Below are positions 1 to 7,725 of a DNA stretch of 64,000 bases, piece by piece. The translations under genes and the position numbers were made by a program. The stretch covers positions 52,166-116,165 of the forward strand of contig JADIZG010000006.1 in NCBI GenBank assembly GCA_016704895.1, read 5' to 3'. How positions within the stretch are numbered: position 1 is the stretch's first letter; each line of letters opens with the position of its first letter. Source of the DNA: Betaproteobacteria bacterium. Its GTDB lineage: Bacteria > Pseudomonadota > Gammaproteobacteria > Burkholderiales > Casimicrobiaceae. A model generated the notes under the pieces. That model was not told the DNA's origin, searched no databases, and saw only the letters and a program-made list of their open reading frames with translations.

Positions 1-100
1 GCGCGATCGCGAGCGCCGACATCACCGCCGACTGCTTCTGGTCGGGCGGGTACTTGGCGATCTCGCGGTCGATCCGGGCGCGTGCGTCGGCGGAGAGCAT
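1..100 (-). CDS. nuoE: NADH-quinone oxidoreductase subunit E, N-terminal fragment
   Basis: Only the first 33 codons are inside the window; the gene continues past position 1. The start (MLSADARARIDREIAKYP) and the following DQKQSAV-type segment match the N-terminus of the 24-kDa NuoE subunit. NuoE carries the [2Fe-2S] cluster N1a in the peripheral arm of respiratory complex I, but those cysteines lie outside the window. It starts 11 bases after the nuoD stop codon, the usual nuo operon order and spacing. Confidence 0.85.
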   Translation of the reverse strand, partial: MLSADARARIDREIAKYPPDQKQSAVMSALAIA

Positions 101-111
101 GTCGTCTGGGG

Positions 112-1366
112 TCAGCGGTCGATGGAGCCGAACACGATGTCCTGCGTGCCGATGATCGCGACGACGTCCGCGATCATGTGGCCGCGCGACATCTCGTCGA
201 GTGCAGCGAGGTGGGCGAAGTCGGGCGCCCGCAGCTTGATCCGGTAGGGCTTGTTCGCGCCGTCCGAGATCGCGTAGACGCCGAACTCGCCCTTCGGGTG
301 CTCGATCGCCGCGTAGGCCTCGCCGGGGGGAACGTGGATGCCCTCGGTGAAGAGCTTGAAGTGGTGGATCAGCTCTTCCATGTTCGTCTTCATCGCCTCG
401 CGCGAAGGCGGCGCCACCTTGTGGCTGGCGGTGATCACCGGGCCGGGATTCGCCCGCAGCCAGTCGATGCACTGCCTGATGATCCGGTTCGACTGGCGCA
501 TCTCCTCCATGCGCACCAGGTAGCGGTCGTAGCAGTCGCCGTTCACGCCGACCGGGATGTCGAAGTCCATCCGGTCGTAGACCTCGTAGGGCTGCTTCTT
601 GCGCAGGTCCCAGGGGACGCCGGAGCCGCGCAGCATCGCCCCGGTGAAGCCGAGCGCCATCGCCCGCTCCGGCGACACGACGCCGATGCCGACCGTGCGC
701 TGCTTCCAGATCCGGTTGTCGGTGAGCAGCGTCTCGTAGTCGTCGACGTAGCCCGGGAAGCGCCGCGCGAAGTCCTCGATGAAGTCGAGGAGCGAGCCCT
801 GCCGGTTCTCGTTCATCTGCGCGAGCGTTCGCGCGTTGCGCGTGTGCTGCGCCCGGTACTGCGGCATGCGGTCCGGCAGGTCGCGGTAGACGCCGCCCGG
901 ACGGTAGTAGGCCGCGTGCATCCGGGCGCCCGACACCGCCTCGTACATGTCGAACAGGTCCTCGCGCTCGCGGAACGCGTAGAGGAACACCGTCATGCCG
1001 CCGACGTCGAGGGCATGGCAGCCGAGCCACAGCAGGTGATTCAGGATGCGCGTGATCTCGTCGAACATCACGCGGATGTACTGCGCGCGGATCGGCACCT
1101 CGACGCCGGCCAGCCGCTCGATCGCGAGGCAGTAGGCGTGCTCGTTGCACATCATGGACACGTAGTCGAGACGGTCCATGTACGGCAGCGACTGGATCCA
1201 GGTCTTGTGCTCGGCGAGCTTCTCGGTCGCCGCGGTGCAGCAGGCCGATGTGCGGGTCGGCGCGCTCGATGACCTCGCCGTCGAGCTCGAGCACCAGGCG
1301 CAGCACCCCGTGCGCCGCCGGGTGCTGCGGGCCGAAGTTGAGCGTGTAGTTGCGGATCTCGGCCAT
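112..1366 (-). CDS. nuoD: NADH-quinone oxidoreductase subunit D, interrupted by a one-base frameshift
   Basis: This is the 49-kDa subunit of complex I, which with NuoB and NuoC forms the quinone-reducing module at the membrane interface. The gene starts at 1366 (MAEIRNYTLNFGPQHP) and the frame runs to LLHRG. One extra C/G near 1228 then shifts the frame, and the family sequence resumes as TEKLAEHKTWIQSLPYMDRLDY and continues to the stop at 112. Removing the base restores a full-length protein of about 417 residues, the usual NuoD length. The C-terminal part has the conserved LRGSGVPWDLRKKQPY segment. It begins three bases after nuoC. NuoD is indispensable for complex I and the rest is perfectly conserved, so a sequencing indel is more likely than a real mutation. 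Confidence 0.9.
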
Positions 1367-1369
1367 CGG

Positions 1370-1969
1370 CTACTCGTTGTCCGCGTAGTTCCGCTCGCGG
1401 ATGACGCGCGGCGTGACCTCCCGCGGCTCGATCGTCACCGGCTGGTAGATGACGCGGCCCTGCTCCGGGTCGAAGCGCATCTCGACGTGCCCGGACAGCG
1501 GGAAGTCCTTGCGGAACGGGTGGCCGACGAAGCCGTAGTCGGTGAGCAGGCGGCGCAGGTCCGGGTGGCCCTCGAAGACGATGCCGTACAGGTCGAACGC
1601 CTCGCGCTCGAACCAGTTCGCCGACGGCCAGACGTCGATCATCGAGGGCAGGACCGGGAAGTCGTCGTCGGCCGCGAACGAGCGCACGCGGAGCCGCGCG
1701 TTGTTCGCGAGCGACAACAGATGGTAGACCGCCGCGTAGCGCGGTCCCTCGCGCGGCGCGTTGCCGTAGGTCGAGTAGTCGACGCCGCAGACGTCGATCA
1801 GCGTCTCGAAGCGGAACGACGGCTCGTCGCGCAGCCGGCGCATCGTCGCGGCGAGCGCGCCGTGCGGCACGACCGCGGTCACCTCCCCGAGCGCGACCGC
1901 GACCTCGGCGAGCGTGTCGCCGAAGGCGCTCCGCAGCGATGCGGCCAGATCGTCGGGGGCCAGGGCCAT
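1370..1969 (-). CDS. nuoC: NADH-quinone oxidoreductase subunit C (30 kDa)
   Basis: A 199-residue protein with the NuoC signature WFEREAFDLYGIVFEGHPDLRR and the following DYGF-GHPFRKDFPLSG motif. NuoC is a peripheral-arm subunit that packs against NuoD. I chose the ATG at 1969 because its A is shared with the nuoB stop codon (TGATG overlap), indicating translational coupling. A longer open frame upstream, to 2362, is a shadow of nuoB. It is a separate NuoC, not the fused NuoCD found in enterobacteria, which fits a betaproteobacterium. Confidence 0.95.
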   Translation of the reverse strand: MALAPDDLAASLRSAFGDTLAEVAVALGEVTAVVPHGALAATMRRLRDEPSFRFETLIDVCGVDYSTYGNAPREGPRYAAVYHLLSLANNARLRVRSFAADDDFPVLPSMIDVWPSANWFEREAFDLYGIVFEGHPDLRRLLTDYGFVGHPFRKDFPLSGHVEMRFDPEQGRVIYQPVTIEPREVTPRVIRERNYADNE

Positions 1970-2445
1970 CAGCGGGCGATCGTGTTGGTGCGCCAGATCT
2001 TGTTCTGGAGCTGCAGGATGCCGTAGAGCAGCGCCTCGGACGTCGGCGGGCAGCCGGGCACGTAGATGTCGACCGGGACGATGCGGTCGCAGCCGCGCAC
2101 CACCGAGTACGAGTAGTGGTAGTAGCCGCCGCCGTTCGCGCACGACCCCATCGAGATCACCCAGCGCGGCTCGGGCATCTGCTCGTAGACCTTGCGCAGC
2201 GCCGGCGCCATCTTGTTGCACAGCGTGCCGGCGACGATCATGACGTCCGACTGGCGCGGCGAGGGGCGGAACACGATGCCGAAGCGGTCGAGGTCGTAGC
2301 GCGCGGCGCCGGCGTGCATCATCTCGACGGCGCAGCAGGCGAGCCCGAACGTCACCGGCCACATCGAGCCGTTGCGCGCCCAGTTGATCACGCTGTCGAG
2401 CGTGGTCGTGACGAAGCCCTTCTCGAGGATGCCTTCGATCGGCAT
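1969..2445 (-). CDS. nuoB: NADH-quinone oxidoreductase subunit B
   Basis: A 158-residue subunit that binds the terminal [4Fe-4S] cluster N2, which passes electrons to ubiquinone. The cluster ligands are visible: adjacent C37 and C38 in GLACCAVEM, C102 in MGSCANGGG, and C132 in VPGCPPTSEAL. The length and the start MPIEGILEKGF are typical of betaproteobacterial NuoB. It follows nuoA by 33 bases and overlaps nuoC by one base. Confidence 0.97.
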   Translation of the reverse strand: MPIEGILEKGFVTTTLDSVINWARNGSMWPVTFGLACCAVEMMHAGAARYDLDRFGIVFRPSPRQSDVMIVAGTLCNKMAPALRKVYEQMPEPRWVISMGSCANGGGYYHYSYSVVRGCDRIVPVDIYVPGCPPTSEALLYGILQLQNKIWRTNTIAR

Positions 2446-2478
2446 GGACGGGTTCCTATCGGCTCGCCGGCGTGGGGG

Positions 2479-2835
2479 TCATTCCCACTCCAGCGCGCCC
2501 TTCTTCCACTCGTAGACGAAGCCGACGACGAGGATCGCGAGGAAGACCATCATCGCCGCGTAGCCGAAGAAGCCGATCTCGGGCAGCACGACGGCCCACG
2601 GGAAGAGGAACGCGATCTCGAGGTCGAACAGGATGAACAGGATCGCGACGAGGTAGTAGCGCACGTCGAACTTCATGCGCGCGTCCTCGAACGCCTCGAA
2701 GCCGCACTCGTAGGGCGAGAGCTTCTTCGGGTCCGGCTTGTGGGGGGCGACGACACGCCCGACGGTGAGGAGCACGCCGCCGAGGACGAGTCCCACGGCG
2801 ATGAACATCAGGACGGGGAAGTAGTTCTCGAGCAT
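2479..2835 (-). CDS. nuoA: NADH-quinone oxidoreductase subunit A
   Basis: A 118-residue membrane subunit with three predicted transmembrane helices (about residues 5-28, 60-82 and 88-110). The conserved loop YECGFEAFEDARMKFDVRYYL carries the cysteine and acidic residues typical of NuoA near the quinone channel. It is the first gene of the nuo operon and lies about 100 bases downstream of tRNA-Leu. Confidence 0.96.
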   Translation of the reverse strand: MLENYFPVLMFIAVGLVLGGVLLTVGRVVAPHKPDPKKLSPYECGFEAFEDARMKFDVRYYLVAILFILFDLEIAFLFPWAVVLPEIGFFGYAAMMVFLAILVVGFVYEWKKGALEWE

Positions 2836-2933
2836 GGTCGCCTTGCGCCGTCGCGGGGCGACGGGCGGGGTTGGGTTGCCGGCCTCGCGACCGGGGTGCT
2901 GCCGGTTCCCGTACCGCTTGCTGCCACATCCGG

Positions 2934-3018
2934 TGGTGCCGACGGGGAGACTCGAACTCCCACGGCTTTCGCCACTGCCCCCTCAAGACAGCGTGTCTAC
3001 CAATTTCACCACGTCGGC
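2934..3018 (-). tRNA. tRNA-Leu (anticodon GAG)
   Basis: Read on the minus strand, this 85-nt stretch folds as a class II tRNA. It has the acceptor stem GCCGAC/GTCGGC, a D-loop with AAATTGGTAGA, an anticodon stem CTGTC/GGCAG with loop TTGAGGG (anticodon GAG), a long variable arm, the T-arm GGGAGTTCGAGTCTCCC, discriminator A and an encoded CCA. A leucine tRNA between secG and nuoA is the common betaproteobacterial arrangement. Confidence 0.95.
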
Positions 3019-3095
3019 GGTGCTGCGTACTTGCGGCGCCTCAAGATTCGGCGCATCGGGGCGGCGCATTCCGCACCCCGCCCCGCTCGTTCATT

Positions 3096-3536
3096 TTACT
3101 TCGGCACCTCGCCCGCTTTCGAGCCCGCCGGCTGCGGCGCCGCGCTTCCGGCCGGGGCCGCGGGCACGTCGGACGCCTTCGTCGCCGGGGCGGCAGGCAC
3201 GTCCGACGCCTTCGTCGCGGCAGGCACGTCCGACGCCTTCGTCGCCGGCAACGCCTTGTCGAGGACGCTGCGCTCCATCAGGCCGCCGCGCGACGAGTTG
3301 GAGGTCGCGTACCAGGTCAGCCCGATGCTCGTGGCGAAGAAGACCGCCGCCAGGACCGCGGTCGTGTGCGACAGGAAGTTCGCCGAACCCGACGCGCCGA
3401 ACAGGCTGCCCGACGAGCCGCTGCCGAACGCGGCGCCCATGTCCGCACCCTTGCCGTGCTGGAGCAGCACGAACCCGCAGATCGCGATCGCGACCCCGAC
3501 GTGCAGCAGCAGCAGGAAACCTTCCAATGCGCTCAT
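3096..3536 (-). CDS. secG: Preprotein translocase subunit SecG
   Basis: A 146-residue inner-membrane protein of the SecYEG translocon with two transmembrane helices (about residues 4-24 and 55-75). The conserved linker is LLQHGKGADMGAAFGSGSSGSLFGASGSANFL. After the second helix comes a low-complexity Ala/Pro/Lys tail containing three copies of the unit ATKASDVPA. Such tails vary in length between betaproteobacteria. It lies 26 bases downstream of tpiA and 78 bases upstream of tRNA-Leu. Confidence 0.95.
   Translation of the reverse strand: MSALEGFLLLLHVGVAIAICGFVLLQHGKGADMGAAFGSGSSGSLFGASGSANFLSHTTAVLAAVFFATSIGLTWYATSNSSRGGLMERSVLDKALPATKASDVPAATKASDVPAAPATKASDVPAAPAGSAAPQPAGSKAGEVPK
3163..3245 (-). 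repeat. Tandem repeat encoding the SecG tail
   Basis: Three near-identical 23-bp copies (3163-3185, 3196-3218 and 3223-3245) are separated by 10 and 4 bases. They stay in frame and encode repeated ATKASDVPA units in the cytoplasmic or periplasmic tail of SecG. Copy number could change by slippage without breaking the frame. Confidence 0.85.
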
Positions 3537-3562
3537 CTCGTCGTCTCTTTCGCGCGACGACG

Positions 3563-4297
3563 CTAGCTGCGCGCAATCGCAAGCAATTCGTTCGCGTCCA
3601 GCGACGCGCCCCCCACCAGCCCGCCGTCCACGTCGGGCATCGCGTACAGCGCCGCGGCGTTCGCCGCCTTCACGCTGCCGCCGTACAGCAGCGGCACGTC
3701 CCGCGCCCCGGCCTGCTCCAGCCGGCGACGCAACGCGGCGTGCACCTGCTGCGCCTCTCCCGGCGTCGCCGTGCGTCCCGTGCCGATCGCCCAGACCGGC
3801 TCGTACGCGACGACGATGCGCGCGAGATCCGCTCCCAGCGCGTCGACGACCGCGCCCAGCTGCCGCTCCACCACCGCGCCGGTCGCCCCGGCATCCCGCT
3901 CGGCCAGCGTCTCGCCCACGCACGCGATCGGCGTGATTCCCGCCGCGAGCGCCGCACGAGCCTTCGCGCCCACCGTCTCGTCGCGCTCGCCATGGTACTG
4001 GCGGCGTTCCGAGTGCCCGACGATCGCGTACCGGCATCCGAAGTCCGCGAGCATCGCGCCCGACACCTCGCCCGTGTACGCGCCGCCCGCGTGCGAGCTC
4101 ACGTCCTGTGCGCCCCAGCCGACCGCGCTGCCCGCGAGCACCTCGCGCGCCTGCGGGAGGTACGGGAACGGCACGCACACCGCCAGCGACCGGCCGGCAA
4201 CCGCCTGCCAGCCCTTCGCGAGCGCCGCGAGGCGCCCCGCGTTCTCGGCGAGCCCGCCGTGCATCTTCCAGTTACCGACGGTGAGCTTGCCGCGCAT
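3563..4297 (-). CDS. tpiA: Triose-phosphate isomerase
   Basis: A cytoplasmic 244-residue glycolytic and gluconeogenic enzyme that interconverts dihydroxyacetone phosphate and glyceraldehyde 3-phosphate. The active-site signatures are present in order: GNWKMHG at the N-terminus (substrate Lys), VGHSERRQ (catalytic His), VAYEPVWAIGTG (catalytic Glu and start of the flexible loop), and LYGGSVK with GLVGGASL (phosphate binding). The ATG at 4297 (MRGKLTVGNWKM) is the natural start; the open frame to 4363 adds an unrelated Arg-rich stretch. It is linked to secG as usual in this group. Confidence 0.95.
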   Translation of the reverse strand: MRGKLTVGNWKMHGGLAENAGRLAALAKGWQAVAGRSLAVCVPFPYLPQAREVLAGSAVGWGAQDVSSHAGGAYTGEVSGAMLADFGCRYAIVGHSERRQYHGERDETVGAKARAALAAGITPIACVGETLAERDAGATGAVVERQLGAVVDALGADLARIVVAYEPVWAIGTGRTATPGEAQQVHAALRRRLEQAGARDVPLLYGGSVKAANAAALYAMPDVDGGLVGGASLDANELLAIARS

Positions 4298-6051
4298 GGG
4301 GGTCGTCGCACGCGGCCTGGCATCGCCCCGGAGGCGCAACATGCGCCTCGCATATAGGGGCACAGCCGGGGGCGGTCCGGGCCGCCAAACGTTCCCGAAT
4401 TACCACCGCGACTGCCGGCAAGCGTCCGGTGCAGCATCCGCGCCGGGAGGCGCGGCAGGCGCAGGCGGCCGCCGTCGCCGATCCCCGCCGAGCCGGGCGG
4501 CACGGACCCTCGGCGGGCGCCGCGCCGGGACACGGCCCCTCCCGCGCGAGTCGGCGACGCTGCGCCCGCCCCGGCGACGGGCCGGAGGCGCCTGACGACC
4601 GGCGGCAGGAACCACGCCGCGAGCGTCAGCACCCCGAGGGTCGCCGCGACCGGCCGCGCGAAGAAGCCGGCGAGCTGCCCGTCGGACTTGATCATCGAGG
4701 TGATGAAGTTCTCCTCGAGCATGCCGCCCAGCACGACGCCCAGGATCGCCGGCGCGATCGGGAACCCGTTCCGCTCGAGCACGTACGCGACGACGCCGGC
4801 GGCGAGCATCACGCCGACGTCGAACGGCGTGTTGTTGATCGCGAACGTCCCGACGATGCAGAAGAGCAGGATCACCGGCATCAGGAGCTCGCGCGGAACC
4901 CGCAGGATGCGCTTCGCGACCTTGATGCACAGGAAGCCCAGCGGGATCATGATCAGGTTCGCGATGATGAACAGCAGGAAGACCGCGTAGATGTTCTGCG
5001 GGTTCTGCGTGAACAGCGTCGGCCCCGGGTTCATGTTCTTCATGTAGAGCACGCCGATCACGATGGCCGTGATCGAGTCGCCCGGAATGCCGAACACCAG
5101 AGCCGGAATCCAGGCGCCGGCCAGTGCGCTGTTGTTGGCCGCCCCGCTCTCGACGATTCCCTCGACGTGTCCGGTGCCGAACTTCTCCGGCTCCTTCGAC
5201 ATCTTCTTGCTGATCGCGTAGCTCATCCACGCGGCGATGTCGGCGCCCGCGCCCGGAAGCGCGCCGACGAGCGTGCCGAGCGTGCTGCCGCGGAGGATCT
5301 GCACCGGGTACTTCTTCGTGAGCTCCCACATCCCGCGCAGCACGTTCCCGATCGGCTGCGTGGCGACCTCCAGCTTCGCGCCCGTGTCGGCGGCGTAGCG
5401 GAGGATCTCGGAGACCGCGAACATGCCGATCATCATCGGGATCATCCCGATGCCGCCCATCAGCTCGGTGCTGCCGAACGTGAAGCGCGGGAATCCGGCC
5501 GGGTTGCCGAGCCCCACGCAGGCGACGAGCAGCCCGAGCAGCAGCGACACGACACCCTTGAGCGGCCGCTCCGCGGTGATCACGATCGCGCAGGTGAGCC
5601 CCAGCAGCACGAGCCAGAAGTACTCGAACGACGAGAAGCGCAGCGCGAACTCGGCCAGCGCCGGCGCCGACAGGATCAGCACCGCGGTGCCGAACAGCCC
5701 GCCGATCGCGGAGAACACGAGGCTGGCGCCCAGCGCGAGCTCGGCCTGGCCCTTCCGGGTCATCGCGTAGGCCTCGTCGGCGTAGGCGGCGGATGCGGGC
5801 GTGCCCGGCATGCGCAGCAGGCACCCGGGGATGTCGCCGGAAAAGATCGCCATCGCGGTCGCGGTCACGATCGCCGCGATCGCGGTGATCGGCGGCATGA
5901 AGAACGTCACCGGGACCAGCAGCGCGGTCGCCATCGTCGCGGTGAGCCCCGGCACCGCGCCGACGAACAGCCCGAACAGCGACGCGCCCAGCATCACCAG
6001 CACGGTGCCCGGGTCGAACACCATGCCAAAGGCGGTGACCAGCGCGTCCAT
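4099..6051 (-). CDS. tctA: Tripartite tricarboxylate transporter, large permease TctA (3' end uncertain)
   Basis: The first ~500 residues are a typical TctA permease of about 12 transmembrane helices. Family segments include GLFVGAVPGLTATMATALL, the duplicated GALPGAGADIAAWMSYAISKK, and SGAANNSALAGAWIPALVFGIPGDS. It works with TctB and a soluble binding protein to import carboxylates. Beyond about 4590 the frame continues for some 150 Arg/Ala/Gly-rich residues with no family similarity and overlaps tpiA by 199 bases. The real stop was probably lost to a frameshift in the GC-rich stretch between 4400 and 4590. It starts 4 bases after tctB. Confidence 0.85.
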   Translation of the reverse strand: MDALVTAFGMVFDPGTVLVMLGASLFGLFVGAVPGLTATMATALLVPVTFFMPPITAIAAIVTATAMAIFSGDIPGCLLRMPGTPASAAYADEAYAMTRKGQAELALGASLVFSAIGGLFGTAVLILSAPALAEFALRFSSFEYFWLVLLGLTCAIVITAERPLKGVVSLLLGLLVACVGLGNPAGFPRFTFGSTELMGGIGMIPMMIGMFAVSEILRYAADTGAKLEVATQPIGNVLRGMWELTKKYPVQILRGSTLGTLVGALPGAGADIAAWMSYAISKKMSKEPEKFGTGHVEGIVESGAANNSALAGAWIPALVFGIPGDSITAIVIGVLYMKNMNPGPTLFTQNPQNIYAVFLLFIIANLIMIPLGFLCIKVAKRILRVPRELLMPVILLFCIVGTFAINNTPFDVGVMLAAGVVAYVLERNGFPIAPAILGVVLGGMLEENFITSMIKSDGQLAGFFARPVAATLGVLTLAAWFLPPVVRRLRPVAGAGAASPTRAGGAVSRRGARRGSVPPGSAGIGDGGRLRLPRLPARMLHRTLAGSRGGNSGTFGGPDRPRLCPYMRGACCASGAMPGRVRRPPCAASSPSVTGRCTAGSPRTRGASRRSRRAGRRLPAGRWRCACRSRTSRRRARCSRAARSAGAHRT

Positions 6052-6055
6052 CGGG

Positions 6056-6529
6056 TCAGAACGCGTAGCGCGTCAGGAGGCCCCAGGGCAGCGGGACGCG
6101 CAGCAGCTTGTAGAAGGCGTACCAGATGACGAGCGTCGCGACGATCGCGACGACGGCGGCACGGGCGGGTCGCACCCCGAAGAGCAGGAACAGCACGAAC
6201 AGGATCGCCGGCCCCACGATCAGGAACCCGACGCGGTCGGCCAGCAGGATGTAGACGGCGATCGCGCCGATCACCGCGACGAACGCGACCACGTGGCGCG
6301 TCGACCGCGTCCACTCGCCGGCGACGAACCAGGGCTGCGCCGACCGGTGCCGCAGCCCGTAGACGATCAGGATGGCGCCACACACGGCGAGCCCGAGGGC
6401 CACCAGACCGGGGAAGAGCGCCGGGCCGACCTGCTGGCCCGGGATCCTCGGGAACGCCTGGACGTGCGCGATCACCGCGAGCCCGAGCACGACGAGGATC
6501 GCGCCGAAGACGGCGTCGTTGAACTTCAC
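6056..6529 (-). CDS. tctB: Tripartite tricarboxylate transporter, small membrane subunit TctB
   Basis: A 157-residue protein with four predicted transmembrane helices (about residues 5-22, 38-60, 84-103 and 105-145). The GPALFPGLVALGL motif is typical of TctB. It is the small integral subunit that pairs with TctA. The operon order tctC-tctB-tctA on the minus strand is the usual one. Confidence 0.9.
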   Translation of the reverse strand: MKFNDAVFGAILVVLGLAVIAHVQAFPRIPGQQVGPALFPGLVALGLAVCGAILIVYGLRHRSAQPWFVAGEWTRSTRHVVAFVAVIGAIAVYILLADRVGFLIVGPAILFVLFLLFGVRPARAAVVAIVATLVIWYAFYKLLRVPLPWGLLTRYAF

Positions 6530-6545
6530 GGCCGGGGTGAGGATC

Positions 6546-6576
6546 GGACGGCCGCCCGGAAGGACGGCCGCCCGGA
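6546..6576. repeat. Short direct repeat between tctC and tctB
   Basis: A 15-bp unit (GGACGGCCGCCCGGA) occurs twice at 6546-6560 and 6562-6576. The unit contains the palindrome CGGCCG, so the intergenic RNA can form competing hairpins. Such a structure could modulate the ratio of binding protein to permease, but that is inference. Confidence 0.6.
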
Positions 6577-6626
6577 CGGACGCCGGATCCCCGATGACGC
6601 GGGAACGGCGTCCGCTGCCGCGAGCG

Positions 6627-7586
6627 TCACTTGGCGAGTCCGAGCGCCTTCATCACGTCGCCCATGCTCCTGTCGCCCTTCGCCATGTACGCGGCGAAAT
6701 CGGCCTGCGCGGCCCACTCGGTGCCGTAGCCCTTCGACGTCGCGAAGTCCTTGAACTCCTTGCTGTCCCAGATCTTCCTGATCGTCGCGACGAGCTTCTG
6801 CTCGACGTCCTTCGGCAGGCCCTTCGGTCCCGCGATGCCGCGCCACGCCGCCACCGTCCAGTCGCTGCCGGCCGCCTGCTTCATCGTCGGCACGTTCGGG
6901 AACAGGCCGGAGGGCTTGGTATCCATCACCGCGAGCGGCTTCGCCTTGCCGGCGTCGATCATCGCGCGCGCCTCGGGCAGCGAGCAGGTGACGACGTCGA
7001 CGCCGCCGGCGACGAGGTCCTGCATCGCCGGCGCCGCACCGTTCGACGGCACCCAGGGGATCGCCGTGGCGGGCAGCTTCGTGTCGTTCATGAGCCCCGC
7101 GAGCGCGAGGTGCCAGATGCCGCCCTGCCCGGTGCCCGACGCCTTGAGCTTGCCCGGGTTCGCCCGCGCGTAGTCGAGCACCTCCCTGACCGACTTGTAC
7201 GGCGAATCGGCGCGCACCGTGAAGCCCGCCGGATCGGCGTTGACCAGCGCGAGCGGCGTGTACGAGGTCGGGTTGAGCTCGGTGAGGCCCTGCCAGTGCA
7301 TCATCGAGATCTCGACGGTGATCATGCCGATCGTGTAGCCGTCGGCCGGCGCCTGCGCGATCGCGCTGTGGCCGACCACGCCGCTGCCGCCGGTGCGGTT
7401 GACGACGTTGACCGGCTGGCCGAGCTCCTTCTCCATCATCGCGGCGAAGTAGCGCGCGGTCGTGTCGGTCCCGCCCCCCGCTCCCCAGGGAACGACGAAC
7501 GTGATCGGGCGCTCGGGATAGGCGGCGCTCGCGGCGCCGGCAGCAAAGGCGAACGTCAGCGCGACGGCGCGGACCAGGGTCTTCAT
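6627..7586 (-). CDS. tctC: Bug-family (TctC) periplasmic carboxylate-binding protein
   Basis: A 319-residue exported binding protein. The signal peptide is MKTLVRAVALTFAFAAGAASA, with likely cleavage after ASA. The mature protein has the Bug family start YPERPITFVVPWGAGGGTD, the ligand-pocket segment NRTGGSGVVGHSAIAQAPADGYTIG, and PWVPSNGAAPAMQDLVAGGVDV. The start at 7586 is set by a strong AGGAGGA Shine-Dalgarno sequence. Unlike most orphan Bug proteins it sits directly upstream of tctB and tctA, so a dedicated transporter partner is likely. The substrate cannot be read from sequence. Confidence 0.92.
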   Translation of the reverse strand: MKTLVRAVALTFAFAAGAASAAYPERPITFVVPWGAGGGTDTTARYFAAMMEKELGQPVNVVNRTGGSGVVGHSAIAQAPADGYTIGMITVEISMMHWQGLTELNPTSYTPLALVNADPAGFTVRADSPYKSVREVLDYARANPGKLKASGTGQGGIWHLALAGLMNDTKLPATAIPWVPSNGAAPAMQDLVAGGVDVVTCSLPEARAMIDAGKAKPLAVMDTKPSGLFPNVPTMKQAAGSDWTVAAWRGIAGPKGLPKDVEQKLVATIRKIWDSKEFKDFATSKGYGTEWAAQADFAAYMAKGDRSMGDVMKALGLAK

Positions 7587-7656
7587 CGGATGCTCCTCCT
7601 CAGGTGACGGGACGCCGGCCCGGATCTTCGCGCCCGGGCGCCGACGCAACCGGGCG

Positions 7657-7686
7657 ACGTTAGCGCAGGCCGGGAGGATCGGTCAA
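7657..7686 (-). promoter_or_regulatory. Putative sigma-70 promoter of the tctCBA operon
   Basis: Read on the minus strand, a -35 box TTGACC (7681-7686) is followed after 18 bases by a -10 box TAACGT (7657-7662), about 70 bases before the tctC start. Confidence 0.5.
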
Positions 7687-7687
7687 G

Positions 7688-7698
7688 TGGTCTGACCA
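7688..7698. promoter_or_regulatory. FadR/FCD-GntR-type operator upstream of tctC
   Basis: The 11-bp perfect palindrome TGGTCTGACCA fits the TNGTNNNACNA operator pattern of GntR-family regulators with FCD domains. It lies one base upstream of the putative -35 box, so an organic-acid-responsive regulator could control the operon. No GntR gene is in the window. Confidence 0.5.
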
Positions 7699-7725
7699 GT
7701 TCGGCGCCCTCTCCGAGGCGGCGCG

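Noticed and set aside
3163..3245. CRISPR-like array
   Set aside because: Repeats are in frame inside secG with 4- and 10-base spacers; no cas genes anywhere in the window.
1939..3936. Long plus-strand open frame of 665 codons opposite nuo genes, tRNA-Leu and secG
   Set aside because: Arg/Ala/Gly-rich antisense shadow with no domain; it would run through the tRNA and four genuine minus-strand genes.
4429..6129. Plus-strand 566-codon frame opposite tctA
   Set aside because: Composition (Arg, His, Glu and Asp repeats) is that of the reverse complement of a membrane protein gene.
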